A DNA stretch of 64,000 bases from Candidatus Methanoplasma sp. (GTDB lineage Archaea > Thermoplasmatota > Thermoplasmata > Methanomassiliicoccales > Methanomethylophilaceae). The stretch spans positions 1-64,000 of the forward strand of contig JAIRPP010000014.1 of NCBI GenBank assembly GCA_031256955.1. Reading direction: 5' to 3'. Positions 29,549 through 37,627 of this stretch are shown here, piece after piece; the stretch's first letter is position 1; each line of letters opens with the position of its first letter. Below the pieces are notes generated by a model. The model searched no databases, was not told the DNA's origin, and saw only the letters and a program-made list of their open reading frames with translations. Position numbers and translations under genes: made by a program.

Positions 29549-30152
29549 CTCTCCTCGCCTCCAGCCCCGCGGGAGTTATCATCAGCCCCTTGCGCCTGAG
29601 GGCGACGCCCAGGGCCGCGCCGGCGGCCAAGCACATGAGCATGCAGACCATCAAGCCGACGTATATGCCCGAATTGACTATTTTTCCAGAATCTATGTCC
29701 GCCTGCTGCATGACGTAGACGAACGCGTTCCCGAGAGATATCATGCCCGTGCCTATCAGCCAGACGAACCCCGAGACCAAGGCCCAGTTGAACCTGGCGC
29801 CGAATCTGGCGGAGGCCGCGAAGAGGGACAGCAGGGCGATCGGGGCCAGCGGGACGCCGCGGATGACGGCGGAGAGATAGATCCATCCGTCCCGGCTGAC
29901 GGCTCCGCTGGACGCGAGCGCGTCGTGGGACGCGACCGTGACGGACGCGGCGGCGCACGCGAGGACGGAGGCGGACGCGGCGATCGCGCAGATCCCGGAC
30001 GCGCCGGACCCCCTCCCGAAAAGCATGGCGGAGAGGGCGGCGGACGCGACGGACAGCAGAGCCAGCGCCCCCTCGCTGCGCCACAGGGCGACGGCCGCTG
30101 ATGCGCACGCCATAGCGACGGACGCGACGGACCAAAGATCCGATCTATCCAT
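29541..30152 (-). CDS. Six-helix membrane protein of unknown function
   Basis: This protein of 203 residues has about six predicted hydrophobic helices and a short basic C-terminal tail (LRRKGLMITPAGLEARRDG). I do not recognise a family. ATG 30152 is chosen because a TATA-like ATATATAT is centred 26 nt upstream, fitting a leaderless mRNA; the longer upstream open frame has no hydrophobic or conserved character. It overlaps the next minus-strand membrane gene by 8 nt. Confidence 0.65.
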   Translation of the reverse strand: MDRSDLWSVASVAMACASAAVALWRSEGALALLSVASAALSAMLFGRGSGASGICAIAASASVLACAAASVTVASHDALASSGAVSRDGWIYLSAVIRGVPLAPIALLSLFAASARFGARFNWALVSGFVWLIGTGMISLGNAFVYVMQQADIDSGKIVNSGIYVGLMVCMLMCLAAGAALGVALRRKGLMITPAGLEARRDG

Positions 30153-30170
30153 GCCCTCGGATTCCCCATG

Positions 30171-30184
30171 CCCGATATATATGT
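30171..30184 (-). promoter_or_regulatory. TATA box for the membrane-protein pair
   Basis: On the minus strand the sequence reads ACATATATATCGGG, centred about 26 nt before ATG 30152. This supports a leaderless transcript for the two-gene unit and decides the start. Confidence 0.55.
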
Positions 30185-30202
30185 TTCCCGGCGCTTCCCG
30201 GG

Positions 30203-31552
30203 TCAGCGCGGCTCCGCGGCGCGCGAGCGATGCAAAAGCCCGCTCGCCTCTCTCAGCAGGCGGCGCAGAGACGAGCCCCGCATCATGCAGCGGGCGGTCT
30301 CGACCATCGTCAGCGCCACGAACGCGTTCCTCAGGAAGAGGTATGCGACCGCGGCGGGGTCGTGGGCGCAGAATCCGTCGTATATCGTCGAGAACGGGAG
30401 CGTCATCAGGCATGCGCAACCGAAGCATATCAGGGCCCTGGCCGGGATCTTCTCCTGGCTGACCGCGAACACGGCCGCCAAAGGAACCAGCCACACCATG
30501 TACTGCGCCGAGAAGACCTTGTTGAAAACTATGAACGCCAGCACCAGCAGGAAGGCCGCAGCGGGGACCGCCCGCTTCAGGAACTCAGCGGAGCAGCCCT
30601 CCTCCCTCGCCATGAGGAAGAACATCAGGCAGCAGGCTGATATGGCGATGGCCGTGGCGGGCATCAGGAGCGAGGCGATCATGTCGGGGGCGGCGCCCTC
30701 CAGGTTGAACGAGCCGTAGGACATGCCCGTCTGCGTCGACGCCAGCCCGGCCATCTCCGCCATCAGCAGCGCGGACGCGGCCAGGCTCTCCAGCTGGAGC
30801 CCGCGATCCGAATGGTACGATATGAAGGTCGTGAAATGCTCTGGCTGGGCCAGGAAGAACGGGGCGGCGATGGCCGCGCACGAGGCCGCGAACACCGCCG
30901 CCGATCTGAAGAGCCGCCGGTACTCCCTCCCCGCGAGGAGGGGGATCAGCAATGCGACGGCCAGCAGGGCGGGGTACAGCTTGAGGAGCGTCCCGACCGC
31001 GAGGAGGGCCATCGCCCAGTCCGTCCTCCCCTTCAGGTACAGGAGCAGCGCGCCCGCGGTCAGGACCGCGGGGAATATGTCGTACCTCTCGAACACGAAG
31101 GACCAGACCGATGCGAGGCCGAGCGCGTAGACCCCCGTCGCCAGGTCGGCGTCGCCGCCGAGGCGCCTCGCGGCCATGCGGACGATCGCGAGCCCCGCCA
31201 GGGCGGCGGCGCCCGCCATGGAGCTGTACGCGACCTGATACGCCCCCGGGTCCGTGGACGCCAGCGCGGGCAGGGCCATGAGCGCCAGCCCCAGCGGGGG
31301 GTACTCCCATCTGAGGTCGCCGAACGGGGTGTACGGCGCGATCCCGCGCAGGATCGCGTCCCCGTAAGGGAGGTAGTACGTCTGGACCTCCCCCAGCCCG
31401 CCACCCGCGGCGTACCAGTAGATGTGGCACGCCATGAGGATCAGCACGAGCGCGAACCCGGCGATCGCGATCGGCATCCCCCTGCATGCGGCGCATCCCG
31501 CGATCACGCTCCGTCTAGGCATGCGGGCTCGATCGAAGCGGCCGTATTTCAT
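30203..31552 (-). CDS. GT-C fold glycosyltransferase (GT87-like, polyprenyl-phosphate sugar dependent)
   Basis: This 449-residue integral membrane protein has about ten helices. The first outside loop has the GT87-type pattern YYLPYGDAILRGIAPY followed by WEYPPLGL. A later loop has a K-YP motif (LLKLYPALLAVAL), and near the C-terminus it has FNKVFSAQYMVWLVP, typical of polyprenol-phosphate-mannose-using transferases. It should transfer a sugar from a lipid carrier on the outer membrane face. ATG 31552 is the longest start; ATG 31522 lies about 25 nt after an AAATA box and is a good alternative. It is divergent from a second GT-C gene at 31660. The acceptor is unknown. Confidence 0.8.
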   Translation of the reverse strand: MKYGRFDRARMPRRSVIAGCAACRGMPIAIAGFALVLILMACHIYWYAAGGGLGEVQTYYLPYGDAILRGIAPYTPFGDLRWEYPPLGLALMALPALASTDPGAYQVAYSSMAGAAALAGLAIVRMAARRLGGDADLATGVYALGLASVWSFVFERYDIFPAVLTAGALLLYLKGRTDWAMALLAVGTLLKLYPALLAVALLIPLLAGREYRRLFRSAAVFAASCAAIAAPFFLAQPEHFTTFISYHSDRGLQLESLAASALLMAEMAGLASTQTGMSYGSFNLEGAAPDMIASLLMPATAIAISACCLMFFLMAREEGCSAEFLKRAVPAAAFLLVLAFIVFNKVFSAQYMVWLVPLAAVFAVSQEKIPARALICFGCACLMTLPFSTIYDGFCAHDPAAVAYLFLRNAFVALTMVETARCMMRGSSLRRLLREASGLLHRSRAAEPR

Positions 31553-31627
31553 GATTATCCAAGGATGCCCGGCCCGCGCCGCGCGAGGCCCTCCATCCCC
31601 CTCGCCCCGTGGGCCCGACAGAGATTA

Positions 31628-31638
31628 GGATTATATTG
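31628..31638 (+). promoter_or_regulatory. TATA box for GT-C gene at 31660
   Basis: GATTATATTGC is centred about 26 nt before ATG 31660. This supports a leaderless start there over the upstream in-frame GTG at 31609. Confidence 0.5.
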
Positions 31639-31659
31639 CCCGATGGCTTACATCCAGGC

Positions 31660-33036
31660 ATGGCGCACGGAGGACGGCACGGCATTGTCGGATCGGCGAT
31701 TGGGAACACCCGTCTGATTCTGATCGCGGTGGTTTCGGCCGCCCTTGCGATAAGGCTGCTCTTCGCGCCCACGCTAGCCTACGACTTCGACATCTGGGGA
31801 TGGGGCACGGTCATCCAGAACATGGACAGCGGCAACGATCTCTACCAGGTGGCGGGATACTACTACACCCCCGTGTGGGGATACATCGTCGGGTCGATGA
31901 CCGTCTTCCAGGACCTCATGGGGCCGGACCTGTGGGGGGTCAGGTCGGAGGCGCTCCTCGGGATGGAGGGCCTCGCCTGGCCGTACCACACGGCGAACAC
32001 GATGTCCACGGGGTTCCTGGTCTTCATAAAGATCCCGCTGATCGCCTGCGACATGGCCGTGGCGTACCTGATCCACTGGCTGGTCAGGGACAGGACCGGG
32101 GACGGGAGGAAGGCGGTCTTCGCGGTCGCGCTATGGCTGATGTGCCCCATCGCGGTGTACATGTCGGGGATACAGGCGCAGTTCGACACGGTGTCCGCCT
32201 TATTCATGCTGCTCACGGCGATCGCGTTCTACAAGGACAGGTGCCTGCTGGGCGGCGCGCTCTTGTCCGCGGCCATATTGCTGAAGTTCTTCCCGTTCTT
32301 CTGCATACTCGTGATACTGGCATACGTCTGGGGCAGGCACAGGCGCGACGGCGCCCACATCAAGAAGGTCGCGACGGCAATCACAGGCATGGCGGCCATG
32401 GGCGCGATCCTGATCCTCCCGCAGATCCTGAACGGCACGCTCATGGACGCGTTCTCGTTCGCGCTCGCCAGGGCGGGCGCGTCTGTCAACGTCCTCGTCA
32501 CTATATCGAACTGGGGCGGCGCGGCGGTCGCGCTCCTGGGCATGATCTATTTCGCGCTCAGGATGGCGAGGCACGAGGGGGAGGACAGGGATTCGAGCTA
32601 CTTCGAGAACCTGTTGCTGGCTCTCGCGGCGGCGGTGTTCGTGTCGCTGACCCCGCAGTACGTCATAGTGATGCTACCGCTGCTCATACTGCGCCTGGCG
32701 ACCCATGAGAGGCGGATGATCGTCCCGTGGGCGCTGATATCCGTGGGGTCGTTCATGAACGCGCTCGCTTTGAACAACTTCTCGCTGTTCACGTCGGCCG
32801 CGGAATTCCTGGGGCTCGTGTCTCCGGAGTGGGCCCTCGCGGGGATGCAGTCGATGGACGCCACGTTCCTGGGGGTGATGGCGTTCATATGGATCGCGGG
32901 CATAGCCATATTCCTAGAGTGCATAGGGCTCCTGGCGATCTTCGCGATCGTGTTCAGGAAGGCCGGCGCCCCGGCGAAGAGGCCGCCCTGGCGGAAGGTC
33001 TGGAGGAGCGGCGCGGAGGGATCCGATGAAGTCTGA
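31660..33036 (+). CDS. GT-C fold membrane glycosyltransferase
   Basis: This 458-residue protein has about ten helices. An acidic first loop (LAYDFDIWGWG, then NDLYQVAGYYYTPVWGY) resembles the D-x-D/E catalytic loop and sugar-binding region of GT-C mannosyltransferases. Later motifs are SGIQAQFDTVSALFMLL, an LLKFFPFF segment and LTPQYVIVMLPLLIL. The donor is probably a polyprenyl-phosphate sugar used on the outside of the membrane. The next gene starts 11 nt before this one ends, so the two products probably work together. Confidence 0.8.
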   Translation: MAHGGRHGIVGSAIGNTRLILIAVVSAALAIRLLFAPTLAYDFDIWGWGTVIQNMDSGNDLYQVAGYYYTPVWGYIVGSMTVFQDLMGPDLWGVRSEALLGMEGLAWPYHTANTMSTGFLVFIKIPLIACDMAVAYLIHWLVRDRTGDGRKAVFAVALWLMCPIAVYMSGIQAQFDTVSALFMLLTAIAFYKDRCLLGGALLSAAILLKFFPFFCILVILAYVWGRHRRDGAHIKKVATAITGMAAMGAILILPQILNGTLMDAFSFALARAGASVNVLVTISNWGGAAVALLGMIYFALRMARHEGEDRDSSYFENLLLALAAAVFVSLTPQYVIVMLPLLILRLATHERRMIVPWALISVGSFMNALALNNFSLFTSAAEFLGLVSPEWALAGMQSMDATFLGVMAFIWIAGIAIFLECIGLLAIFAIVFRKAGAPAKRPPWRKVWRSGAEGSDEV

Positions 33037-34090
33037 CAGGCCCGTGGTGGCGATAGCGATCGCCCTGGTGGCGATAGTGCTGATAGGGGAGGCGATAGTC
33101 TACACGTCGGGGAGCCAGAGGTACTCCGCGTCGGCGGAGGTCTCGGACGGGGCGCTGGAATACTCCGTGTCGTCCAAAGGCACCAACGTGTTCACTGTGG
33201 TGGCGACGGACAACGGGTCCTTCTCGGCTCCGGAGTCTGCGTACATCTACTTCGACGCGGGCTACGCGCCCAACTACGCGGACGTGCAGGTCGCCGTGGG
33301 GGCGAAGCCGCTCGATCAGGGGTACTACGTGAGGCAGCTGCAGTCCACCCTGGGCTACAGGGGCTTCGCCGACTTCTCGGTGATGGGCGCGGCGGAGCTG
33401 GCGGAGGCCATGGCCGCCGACGTCGTGGCGGGAGGGCGCCCGAGGGCGCTGATCGCCATATCCGGCGCGCTGCCGTCGACCATATACACGGGGGACGCGG
33501 GCGACCCGATATTCGAATGGATCCGCTCCGGGGGGAGCCTCTACTGGCTCGGCGGCCTCCTGGGCGCGAAGGTGTCGACCCCGGGCGGGCTGGAGGAGCC
33601 GAAGGCGGGGGACGGGTACCAGAGGCTCTTCTTCGGGGCGGACTGCCTCAACGAGGGCGAGGCGGACATGGCGCTGTCCGCGATAAGCTCCAACGGGTAC
33701 CGCGACGCGCTCTCGCTCATGAACAACCGCGTCAGGTACGCCGTGGACGCATCCAGGCTGCCGGAAGGCACTAAGAGCCTGTCCGTCGGGTACGAGGAGG
33801 GCGGATACTCCAGCATAACCTTCGTGGGGTTCGGGGAGGGCATGATATGCGTCATCGGCGGCGACTATTCCAACTACCAGCGCGCGGACCTGGCGCAGAT
33901 AGTCTGCTCGCGCATATGCCACGAATCGTCGATCGTCGCCTGGATAGGCGGCTCCGTCAGCAGGGGCTCCGAGTCCGGCAGGGCGGAGCTGGACTGGGGC
34001 GGCGGGGCCGCTTCGGCGTACATCTACATAGGGGGCTACTTCCCCGTGTACGGCAGGTATTTCGGCTTCGAGCAGGATCAGCGGGACTGA
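33026..34090 (+). CDS. Membrane-anchored extracytoplasmic protein of the glycosyltransferase locus
   Basis: The 354-residue product has a short basic start and one hydrophobic helix (residues ~8-24), a signal anchor or signal peptide, followed by a soluble extracytoplasmic domain. That domain contains RALIAISGALPSTIY, FEWIRSGGSLYWLGG and GMICVIGGDYSNYQ, an alpha/beta pattern reminiscent of class I glutamine-amidotransferase-like folds found in extracytoplasmic archaeal proteins, but I see no clear catalytic triad. It overlaps the GT-C gene by 11 nt and is probably translated with it. It may help the transferase or bind a glycan; this is inference. Confidence 0.65.
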   Translation: MKSDRPVVAIAIALVAIVLIGEAIVYTSGSQRYSASAEVSDGALEYSVSSKGTNVFTVVATDNGSFSAPESAYIYFDAGYAPNYADVQVAVGAKPLDQGYYVRQLQSTLGYRGFADFSVMGAAELAEAMAADVVAGGRPRALIAISGALPSTIYTGDAGDPIFEWIRSGGSLYWLGGLLGAKVSTPGGLEEPKAGDGYQRLFFGADCLNEGEADMALSAISSNGYRDALSLMNNRVRYAVDASRLPEGTKSLSVGYEEGGYSSITFVGFGEGMICVIGGDYSNYQRADLAQIVCSRICHESSIVAWIGGSVSRGSESGRAELDWGGGAASAYIYIGGYFPVYGRYFGFEQDQRD

Positions 34091-34139
34091 CATGCGCGGA
34101 AGCGGATCCGGGGCGCCGTCGAAGGGGGGCCGCTGACCC

Positions 34140-34736
34140 ATGGCCGATCTCAATATAGGCCAATGGATCTACGGAGCTCTCGGCGACAGCACGGAGGGGG
34201 TGCTGCTGTGCGTCTTCCTGATCTTCCTCATCGACGCGATCGCGTTCCCCACGCTGCCGGAGGTCTTCTTCGCCGCGGGCATAATGTTCAACCCGGACCC
34301 CGCCTTCGCGGCCGAGCTGCTGCTGGCCGCCATCGCCGCCGAGCTGGCCGGGACCTGGCTGCTGTACGCCGCAGTCGGCAGGACCGGCGTGCCCGCCAGG
34401 ATAGAGAAGCTGGCCTCCAAGTATGCCAAGTTCCTGATAATGGGGGACGAGCGCCTGCTCCTGCTGAACCGCGCGGCCCCCATGATCCCGTTCGCCGGCG
34501 CGTTCATAAGGATCATGAAGTGGAGGATAGGCCTGTCCATGGCGTACATCGCGTCCGGGTGCGTCCTGAAATACGGCGCGATAGCGGCCCTGAGCGGGTT
34601 CTTCTACGGGTACTTCGAGAGCGGCGCCGCGACCAACGTGACGGTGGCGTTCATCATCGCGGTCGTGGCCGCCAGCACGGCGTCCTCGCTCATAATGTCC
34701 AGGAGGAGGGCCGCGGCGGAGGGCCGGGAGGAATGA
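34140..34736 (+). CDS. DedA/VTT-like membrane protein
   Basis: This 198-residue protein has about five helices. The order of features, an E-AGTWLLYAAVGRTG segment, a DERLLLLNRAAPMIPFAGAFIR segment and a helix with G-x-L-KYG, follows the DedA/SNARE-associated (VTT) layout of a Gly-Arg half-helix and an R---P-I---A--I loop. Relatives flip or move polyprenyl phosphates and phospholipids, which would fit a lipid-carrier glycan locus. GGGGGGCC upstream may serve as the ribosome binding site. The family assignment is moderate. Confidence 0.6.
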   Translation: MADLNIGQWIYGALGDSTEGVLLCVFLIFLIDAIAFPTLPEVFFAAGIMFNPDPAFAAELLLAAIAAELAGTWLLYAAVGRTGVPARIEKLASKYAKFLIMGDERLLLLNRAAPMIPFAGAFIRIMKWRIGLSMAYIASGCVLKYGAIAALSGFFYGYFESGAATNVTVAFIIAVVAASTASSLIMSRRRAAAEGREE

Positions 34737-34759
34737 GAGCGATCCCTGCCGCCTGCTCC

Positions 34760-34771
34760 TTTTTTATAAAT
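34760..34771 (+). promoter_or_regulatory. T-run/TATA element between DedA-like and GtrA-like genes
   Basis: TTTTTTATAAAT could end the upstream transcript (six T) and also act as a TATA box for the GtrA-like gene, whose GTG 34792 and ATG 34798 lie about 25 and 31 nt downstream. Confidence 0.4.
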
Positions 34772-34797
34772 AGCTAATGTTTATCCCCCAGGTGCAC

Positions 34798-35244
34798 ATG
34801 CTCGATCCGAAAGAGATCTTTTTGAAACACCGGGAGTTCGCGATGTACATCATATGCGGCGGGTTCACCATCCTGGTGTCGTGGCTGTCCTACGCCGTCT
34901 TCGTATGGGCGGGGATCGATCTCAACGTCTCGAACGTCGCGTCATGGGTCTGCGGGGTGACGTTCGCGTTCGTGGTCAACAAATGGCTCGTGTTCTCGTC
35001 GAAGTCGGTCGAGGCCTCCGTGATCGCGAAGGAGCTGGGCTCGTTCTTCGGCGCGAGGATACTCACGGGGGTGATCGCGGCGTTCATGTTCCCCGCTCTG
35101 CTGGGGCTCGGCATGGACCAGAGCGTCTTCGGCGTGGCGGGAGACCTGGCGAAAGGGGTGACCAGCGGATTGGAGATCGCCCTGAACTACGTCCTGAGCA
35201 AGTACCTCGTGTTCGCGCGCGGGACGAGCGCGGCGAAGGGGTGA
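34798..35244 (+). CDS. gtrA: GtrA family putative polyprenyl-sugar flippase
   Basis: The protein has 148 residues and four helices, as is usual for GtrA (PF04138). The start of the first helix (FAMYIICGGFTILVSWLSYA), the second-helix end with FAFVVNKWLVFSSKS and the final YVLSKYLVFARG are family hallmarks. Family members help move polyprenyl-phosphate sugars across the membrane. ATG 34798 is chosen for its position after the AGGTG element; in-frame GTG 34792 and ATG 34777 are alternatives. A GT2 dolichyl-phosphate-sugar synthase-like gene lies next to it on the opposite strand, completing a Gtr-like set with the two GT-C genes. Confidence 0.85.
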   Translation: MLDPKEIFLKHREFAMYIICGGFTILVSWLSYAVFVWAGIDLNVSNVASWVCGVTFAFVVNKWLVFSSKSVEASVIAKELGSFFGARILTGVIAAFMFPALLGLGMDQSVFGVAGDLAKGVTSGLEIALNYVLSKYLVFARGTSAAKG

Positions 35245-35249
35245 AGGGC

Positions 35250-36005
35250 TCACTCCTTCTTTTCCGCCTTTTCCTTATCCGGGCGGGCCTTCGCATAGAT
35301 CCTGCCGAGGAAGCGCCCGACCATGCCGCACTGGTTGAACGTGGTCACGACCACGATGGGGCGCATGTGCGATTCCCCCGCCGCCCTCTTCCCGAACTTG
35401 TATCTGCAGTTCGCTATCTTTATGTCCTTGGGGCCGAACTTGAGGAGGTCCAGCAGGACCTTCCATCCCTTCATCTCCATCCCGGCCTTGTTGTCCCTGA
35501 TCACGGGGGCGAACACGTCGGTGCGCCCGGCTATCAGCCCGCTCATGACGTCCCTGGACATCTTCTTGCGGTGGTACAGGAGGTACAGGTTGGCGAACGA
35601 GTTGAACGCGCAGGACCCCGCCCAGCGAACGAACCCCAGGGCGAACCTGTCCTCCCTCACGCCGATGCAGAGGTCCGCGCCCTTCTCCATCTCTTCGTAC
35701 ATGCGCCCCAGAGCCTCCACGGGATGCTGGAAGTCGCAGTCTATGGTCATGAAATAGTCCGTCTCCGCCTCCAGGATGCCCTGGAGCACGCTCGCGGCCA
35801 GGCCGCTGTCCGCGGGGTCCCTGACGACGATCCTCGTCTTGGGGTCGCCGAGGCCCTCGATCAGGCTCTTGGAGGCGTCCGTGGAGTTGTCGTCCATGAA
35901 TGTTATGACGAAGTCGGGATACTATTCCCTGATGCATTTCGCCATGTTGGCGATGTTGCGCTCTTCGTTACGCGTCGGAATCACGATTGTGCAGGTCCCA
36001 TCCAT
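35250..36005 (-). CDS. GT2 dolichyl-phosphate-sugar synthase-like protein with in-frame TAG (possible pyrrolysine)
   Basis: From ATG 36005 the frame reads TIVIPTRNEERNIANMAKCIRE, then a single TAG codon (35922-35924, codon 28), then continues in the same frame as YPDFVITFMDDNSTDAS and MTIDCDFQHPVEAL. These are the N-E-x-N, DDnStD and DxD-x-QHP motifs of DPM1/GtrB-type GT2 enzymes, which load a sugar from a nucleotide onto dolichyl or polyprenyl phosphate at the cytosolic face. Both halves are needed for one enzyme and no shift of frame occurs. No other gene in the window ends in TAG, so readthrough or pyrrolysine insertion is likely if the host decodes UAG. Otherwise it is a nonsense pseudogene. 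The total would be 251 residues, without C-terminal membrane helices. Confidence 0.8.
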
Positions 36006-36199
36006 CACAATACCCAGGATTAAGGCGACGAACAGGCATATAACGTTTGCGCACGCCGAAAGCGCACGCGCTCCCGATCGGAGAGGCTCCGGACGGACGC
36101 TCCCGAGCGCGAGCGAGCGGCGGAGCCGCCGACGGGCGCACCCGCGCGACGCACCGAACCGCCAGAAAATCCGCCACGGACGCGCGATATTGCGCAAGG
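36006..36199. other. Intergenic stretch between tRNA-Lys and GT2 gene
   Basis: This is 194 nt of very GC-rich sequence with no convincing open frame. It holds a short hairpin-prone GCGGCGGAGCCGCCG and, near 36037-36043, a minus-strand TTATATG that could be the TATA box of the GT2 gene with a short leader. Confidence 0.4.
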
Positions 36200-36273
36200 C
36201 GGGCCTGAAGGGATTCGAACCCTTGGCCGATCGATTAAGAGTCGATCGCTCTACCTAGCTGAGCTACAGGCCC
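36200..36273 (-). tRNA. tRNA-Lys (anticodon CUU)
   Basis: The minus strand folds into a complete 74-nt cloverleaf: 7-bp acceptor stem GGGCCTG/CAGGCCC, D-arm GCTC/GAGC, anticodon stem ATCGA/TCGAT with loop CTCTTAA (anticodon CTT), and T-arm AAGGG-TTCGAAT-CCCTT. The discriminator base is G. CCA is not encoded. There is no intron. Confidence 0.95.
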
Positions 36274-36296
36274 CAGGGCAGTTGATTGCGTCTTCC

Positions 36297-36306
36297 TACA
36301 TAAAAC
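36297..36306 (-). promoter_or_regulatory. TATA box for tRNA-Lys
   Basis: GTTTTATGTA on the minus strand is centred about 29 nt upstream of the tRNA 5' end, as expected for an archaeal tRNA promoter. Confidence 0.5.
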
Positions 36307-36346
36307 TGTCTGTCGCGGAGCCGCCGCCGGAGCCCCCGGATTCAAA

Positions 36347-36355
36347 ATTAATATA
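36347..36355 (+). promoter_or_regulatory. TATA box for CBS-domain gene
   Basis: ATTAATATA is centred about 27 nt before ATG 36379 and fits a leaderless transcript. Confidence 0.5.
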
Positions 36356-36378
36356 CGTTCGACGCGTATCGGTGCCCG

Positions 36379-36861
36379 ATGAAAGAGCTTCGGGTGAGAG
36401 ACCTCATGACGACGCAGGTCGTGACGGTGAAGCCGACGGACACCATAAGGAGGGCGACCATCAAATTCGCCGTGGACAGCGTGACGGGGGCGCCCGTGGT
36501 GGACAACAGGAACCACGTCATAGGGATAATCACCGAGCACGACATACTGGAGCTCATACTGAGGCACCAGGACCGCCTCGACGCCGAAGGCAGCCCGAAC
36601 TACCTCCTGGCCTCCACCCTCGACGGTGAGAACCTGGACGCGGAGATCGCGGACGCCAACAGGGCGATATCCGAGATGAAGGTGGAGGACGTCATGAAGC
36701 GCAGCGTCCTCGTGACCACTCCGGACGCGGAGATCGTGGAGACGCTCAGGGAGATGATGAAGATGGGGGTCAACCGCGTGCCTGTGCTGGAGCAGGGGGT
36801 CCTGGTGGGCGTCATCACCAGGGCGGACATAATATTCCACATCTACAAGAGAAAGGCCTGA
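36379..36861 (+). CDS. Two-CBS-domain protein
   Basis: The 160-residue protein is made of two CBS domains: residues ~5-60 (VRDLMTTQVVTVKPTDTI, then VVDNRNHVIGIITEHDIL) and ~102-158 (VEDVMKRSVLVTTPDAEI, then VLEQGVLVGVITRADII). Such stand-alone pairs bind adenine nucleotides or S-adenosyl compounds and regulate other proteins. It is followed after 4 nt by an MBL-fold hydrolase gene that starts with TTG, so the two are probably one transcript. Confidence 0.9.
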   Translation: MKELRVRDLMTTQVVTVKPTDTIRRATIKFAVDSVTGAPVVDNRNHVIGIITEHDILELILRHQDRLDAEGSPNYLLASTLDGENLDAEIADANRAISEMKVEDVMKRSVLVTTPDAEIVETLREMMKMGVNRVPVLEQGVLVGVITRADIIFHIYKRKA

Positions 36862-36865
36862 TCCC

Positions 36866-37627
36866 TTGCTGGAAGTACACGTCCTCGCCAGCGGCAGCGA
36901 CGGGAACTGCATCGTCGCCGAGTTCGACGGCGAAGCGGTCATGATAGACGCGGGAATCAGCTGCAAGAAGTCGATGGCCCTCATGAACCAGGAGGGGTTC
37001 GACCACGGGCGCCTGAAGGCGCTCCTCATAACGCACGAGCACTCCGACCACGTCGCAGGCGCGGGCGCGGCCGCCAGGAAGTTCAAGATCCCGGTCATGT
37101 GCAACAGGCCCACGTTCGACTGCTCCGGCATGGGGAGCGTGGAGTACCGCGAGACGTTCACCATGCGCCCGTTCTCCGCCGGCCCGTTCGAGGTGCTCCC
37201 GCTGCCGACCTCCCACGACGCGGCGGACCCCAACGCCTATCTGCTGGAGGCGGGGGGGATGAAGGTCCTGGTGGCCACGGACACCGGTAGGCTGACCCCG
37301 CCCGCGGAGCAGGCGCTGGCGGAGGCGGACCTGGCCGTGATCGAGTCGAACTACGACCCCAAGATGCTGGCGGAGGGCCCGTACCCCCAATACCTGAAAA
37401 GGCACATAGCCAGCGACATAGGCCACCTGTCCAACGGCGACTGCGCGGACGCCATAAGGCGGACCATGAGCGAGAAGAGGCAGATATTCCTGGCGCATCT
37501 CAGCAAGACCAACAACGTCCCGGACCTGGCCAGGGAGACCGTCTCGAAGATAACCGGCATGAGGAGGCTCAACGTGGACTGCCTGGAGTTCCCCGGGGAC
37601 ACGAGGACCATCAGGGTGAGGGGCTGA
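36866..37627 (+). CDS. MBL-fold metallohydrolase (WalJ/YycJ-like)
   Basis: The 253-residue protein begins VHVLASGSDGNCIVAEF and contains the metal motif HEHSDH (residues ~56-61), a later TSHDA and ATDTGRLTP, and the downstream histidines GHLSNGDC and LAHLSKTNN. This is the layout of the single-domain YycJ/WalJ or phosphodiesterase-like MBL proteins. It probably acts on nucleic acids or nucleotides in the cytosol, but the substrate is unknown. The start is TTG, 4 nt after the CBS gene, with AAAGGCC upstream. Its 3' end overlaps the convergent GINS gene by 17 nt. Confidence 0.85.
   Translation: MLEVHVLASGSDGNCIVAEFDGEAVMIDAGISCKKSMALMNQEGFDHGRLKALLITHEHSDHVAGAGAAARKFKIPVMCNRPTFDCSGMGSVEYRETFTMRPFSAGPFEVLPLPTSHDAADPNAYLLEAGGMKVLVATDTGRLTPPAEQALAEADLAVIESNYDPKMLAEGPYPQYLKRHIASDIGHLSNGDCADAIRRTMSEKRQIFLAHLSKTNNVPDLARETVSKITGMRRLNVDCLEFPGDTRTIRVRG

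Noticed and set aside
29541-30494. Longer N-terminus for the 203-residue membrane protein
   Set aside because: The added ~114 residues are Arg/Pro-rich, overlap the coding sequence of the neighbouring GT-C gene and lie upstream of a good TATA box.
35250-35897. Separate short GT2 gene starting at the internal ATG (35897)
   Set aside because: It would lack the nucleotide-binding N-terminal strand and the NE-x-N motif, which sit directly upstream in the same frame before a single TAG.
35922-36197. Separate 91-residue upstream gene ending at the TAG
   Set aside because: Only its last 27 codons are conserved GT2 sequence. The part before ATG 36005 is Arg-rich, lies beyond a TATA-like box and has no recognisable character.
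36006-36199. Small RNA gene between tRNA-Lys and the GT2 gene
   Set aside because: There is some GC-rich hairpin potential, but no conserved RNA pattern that I can recognise and no clear separate promoter.
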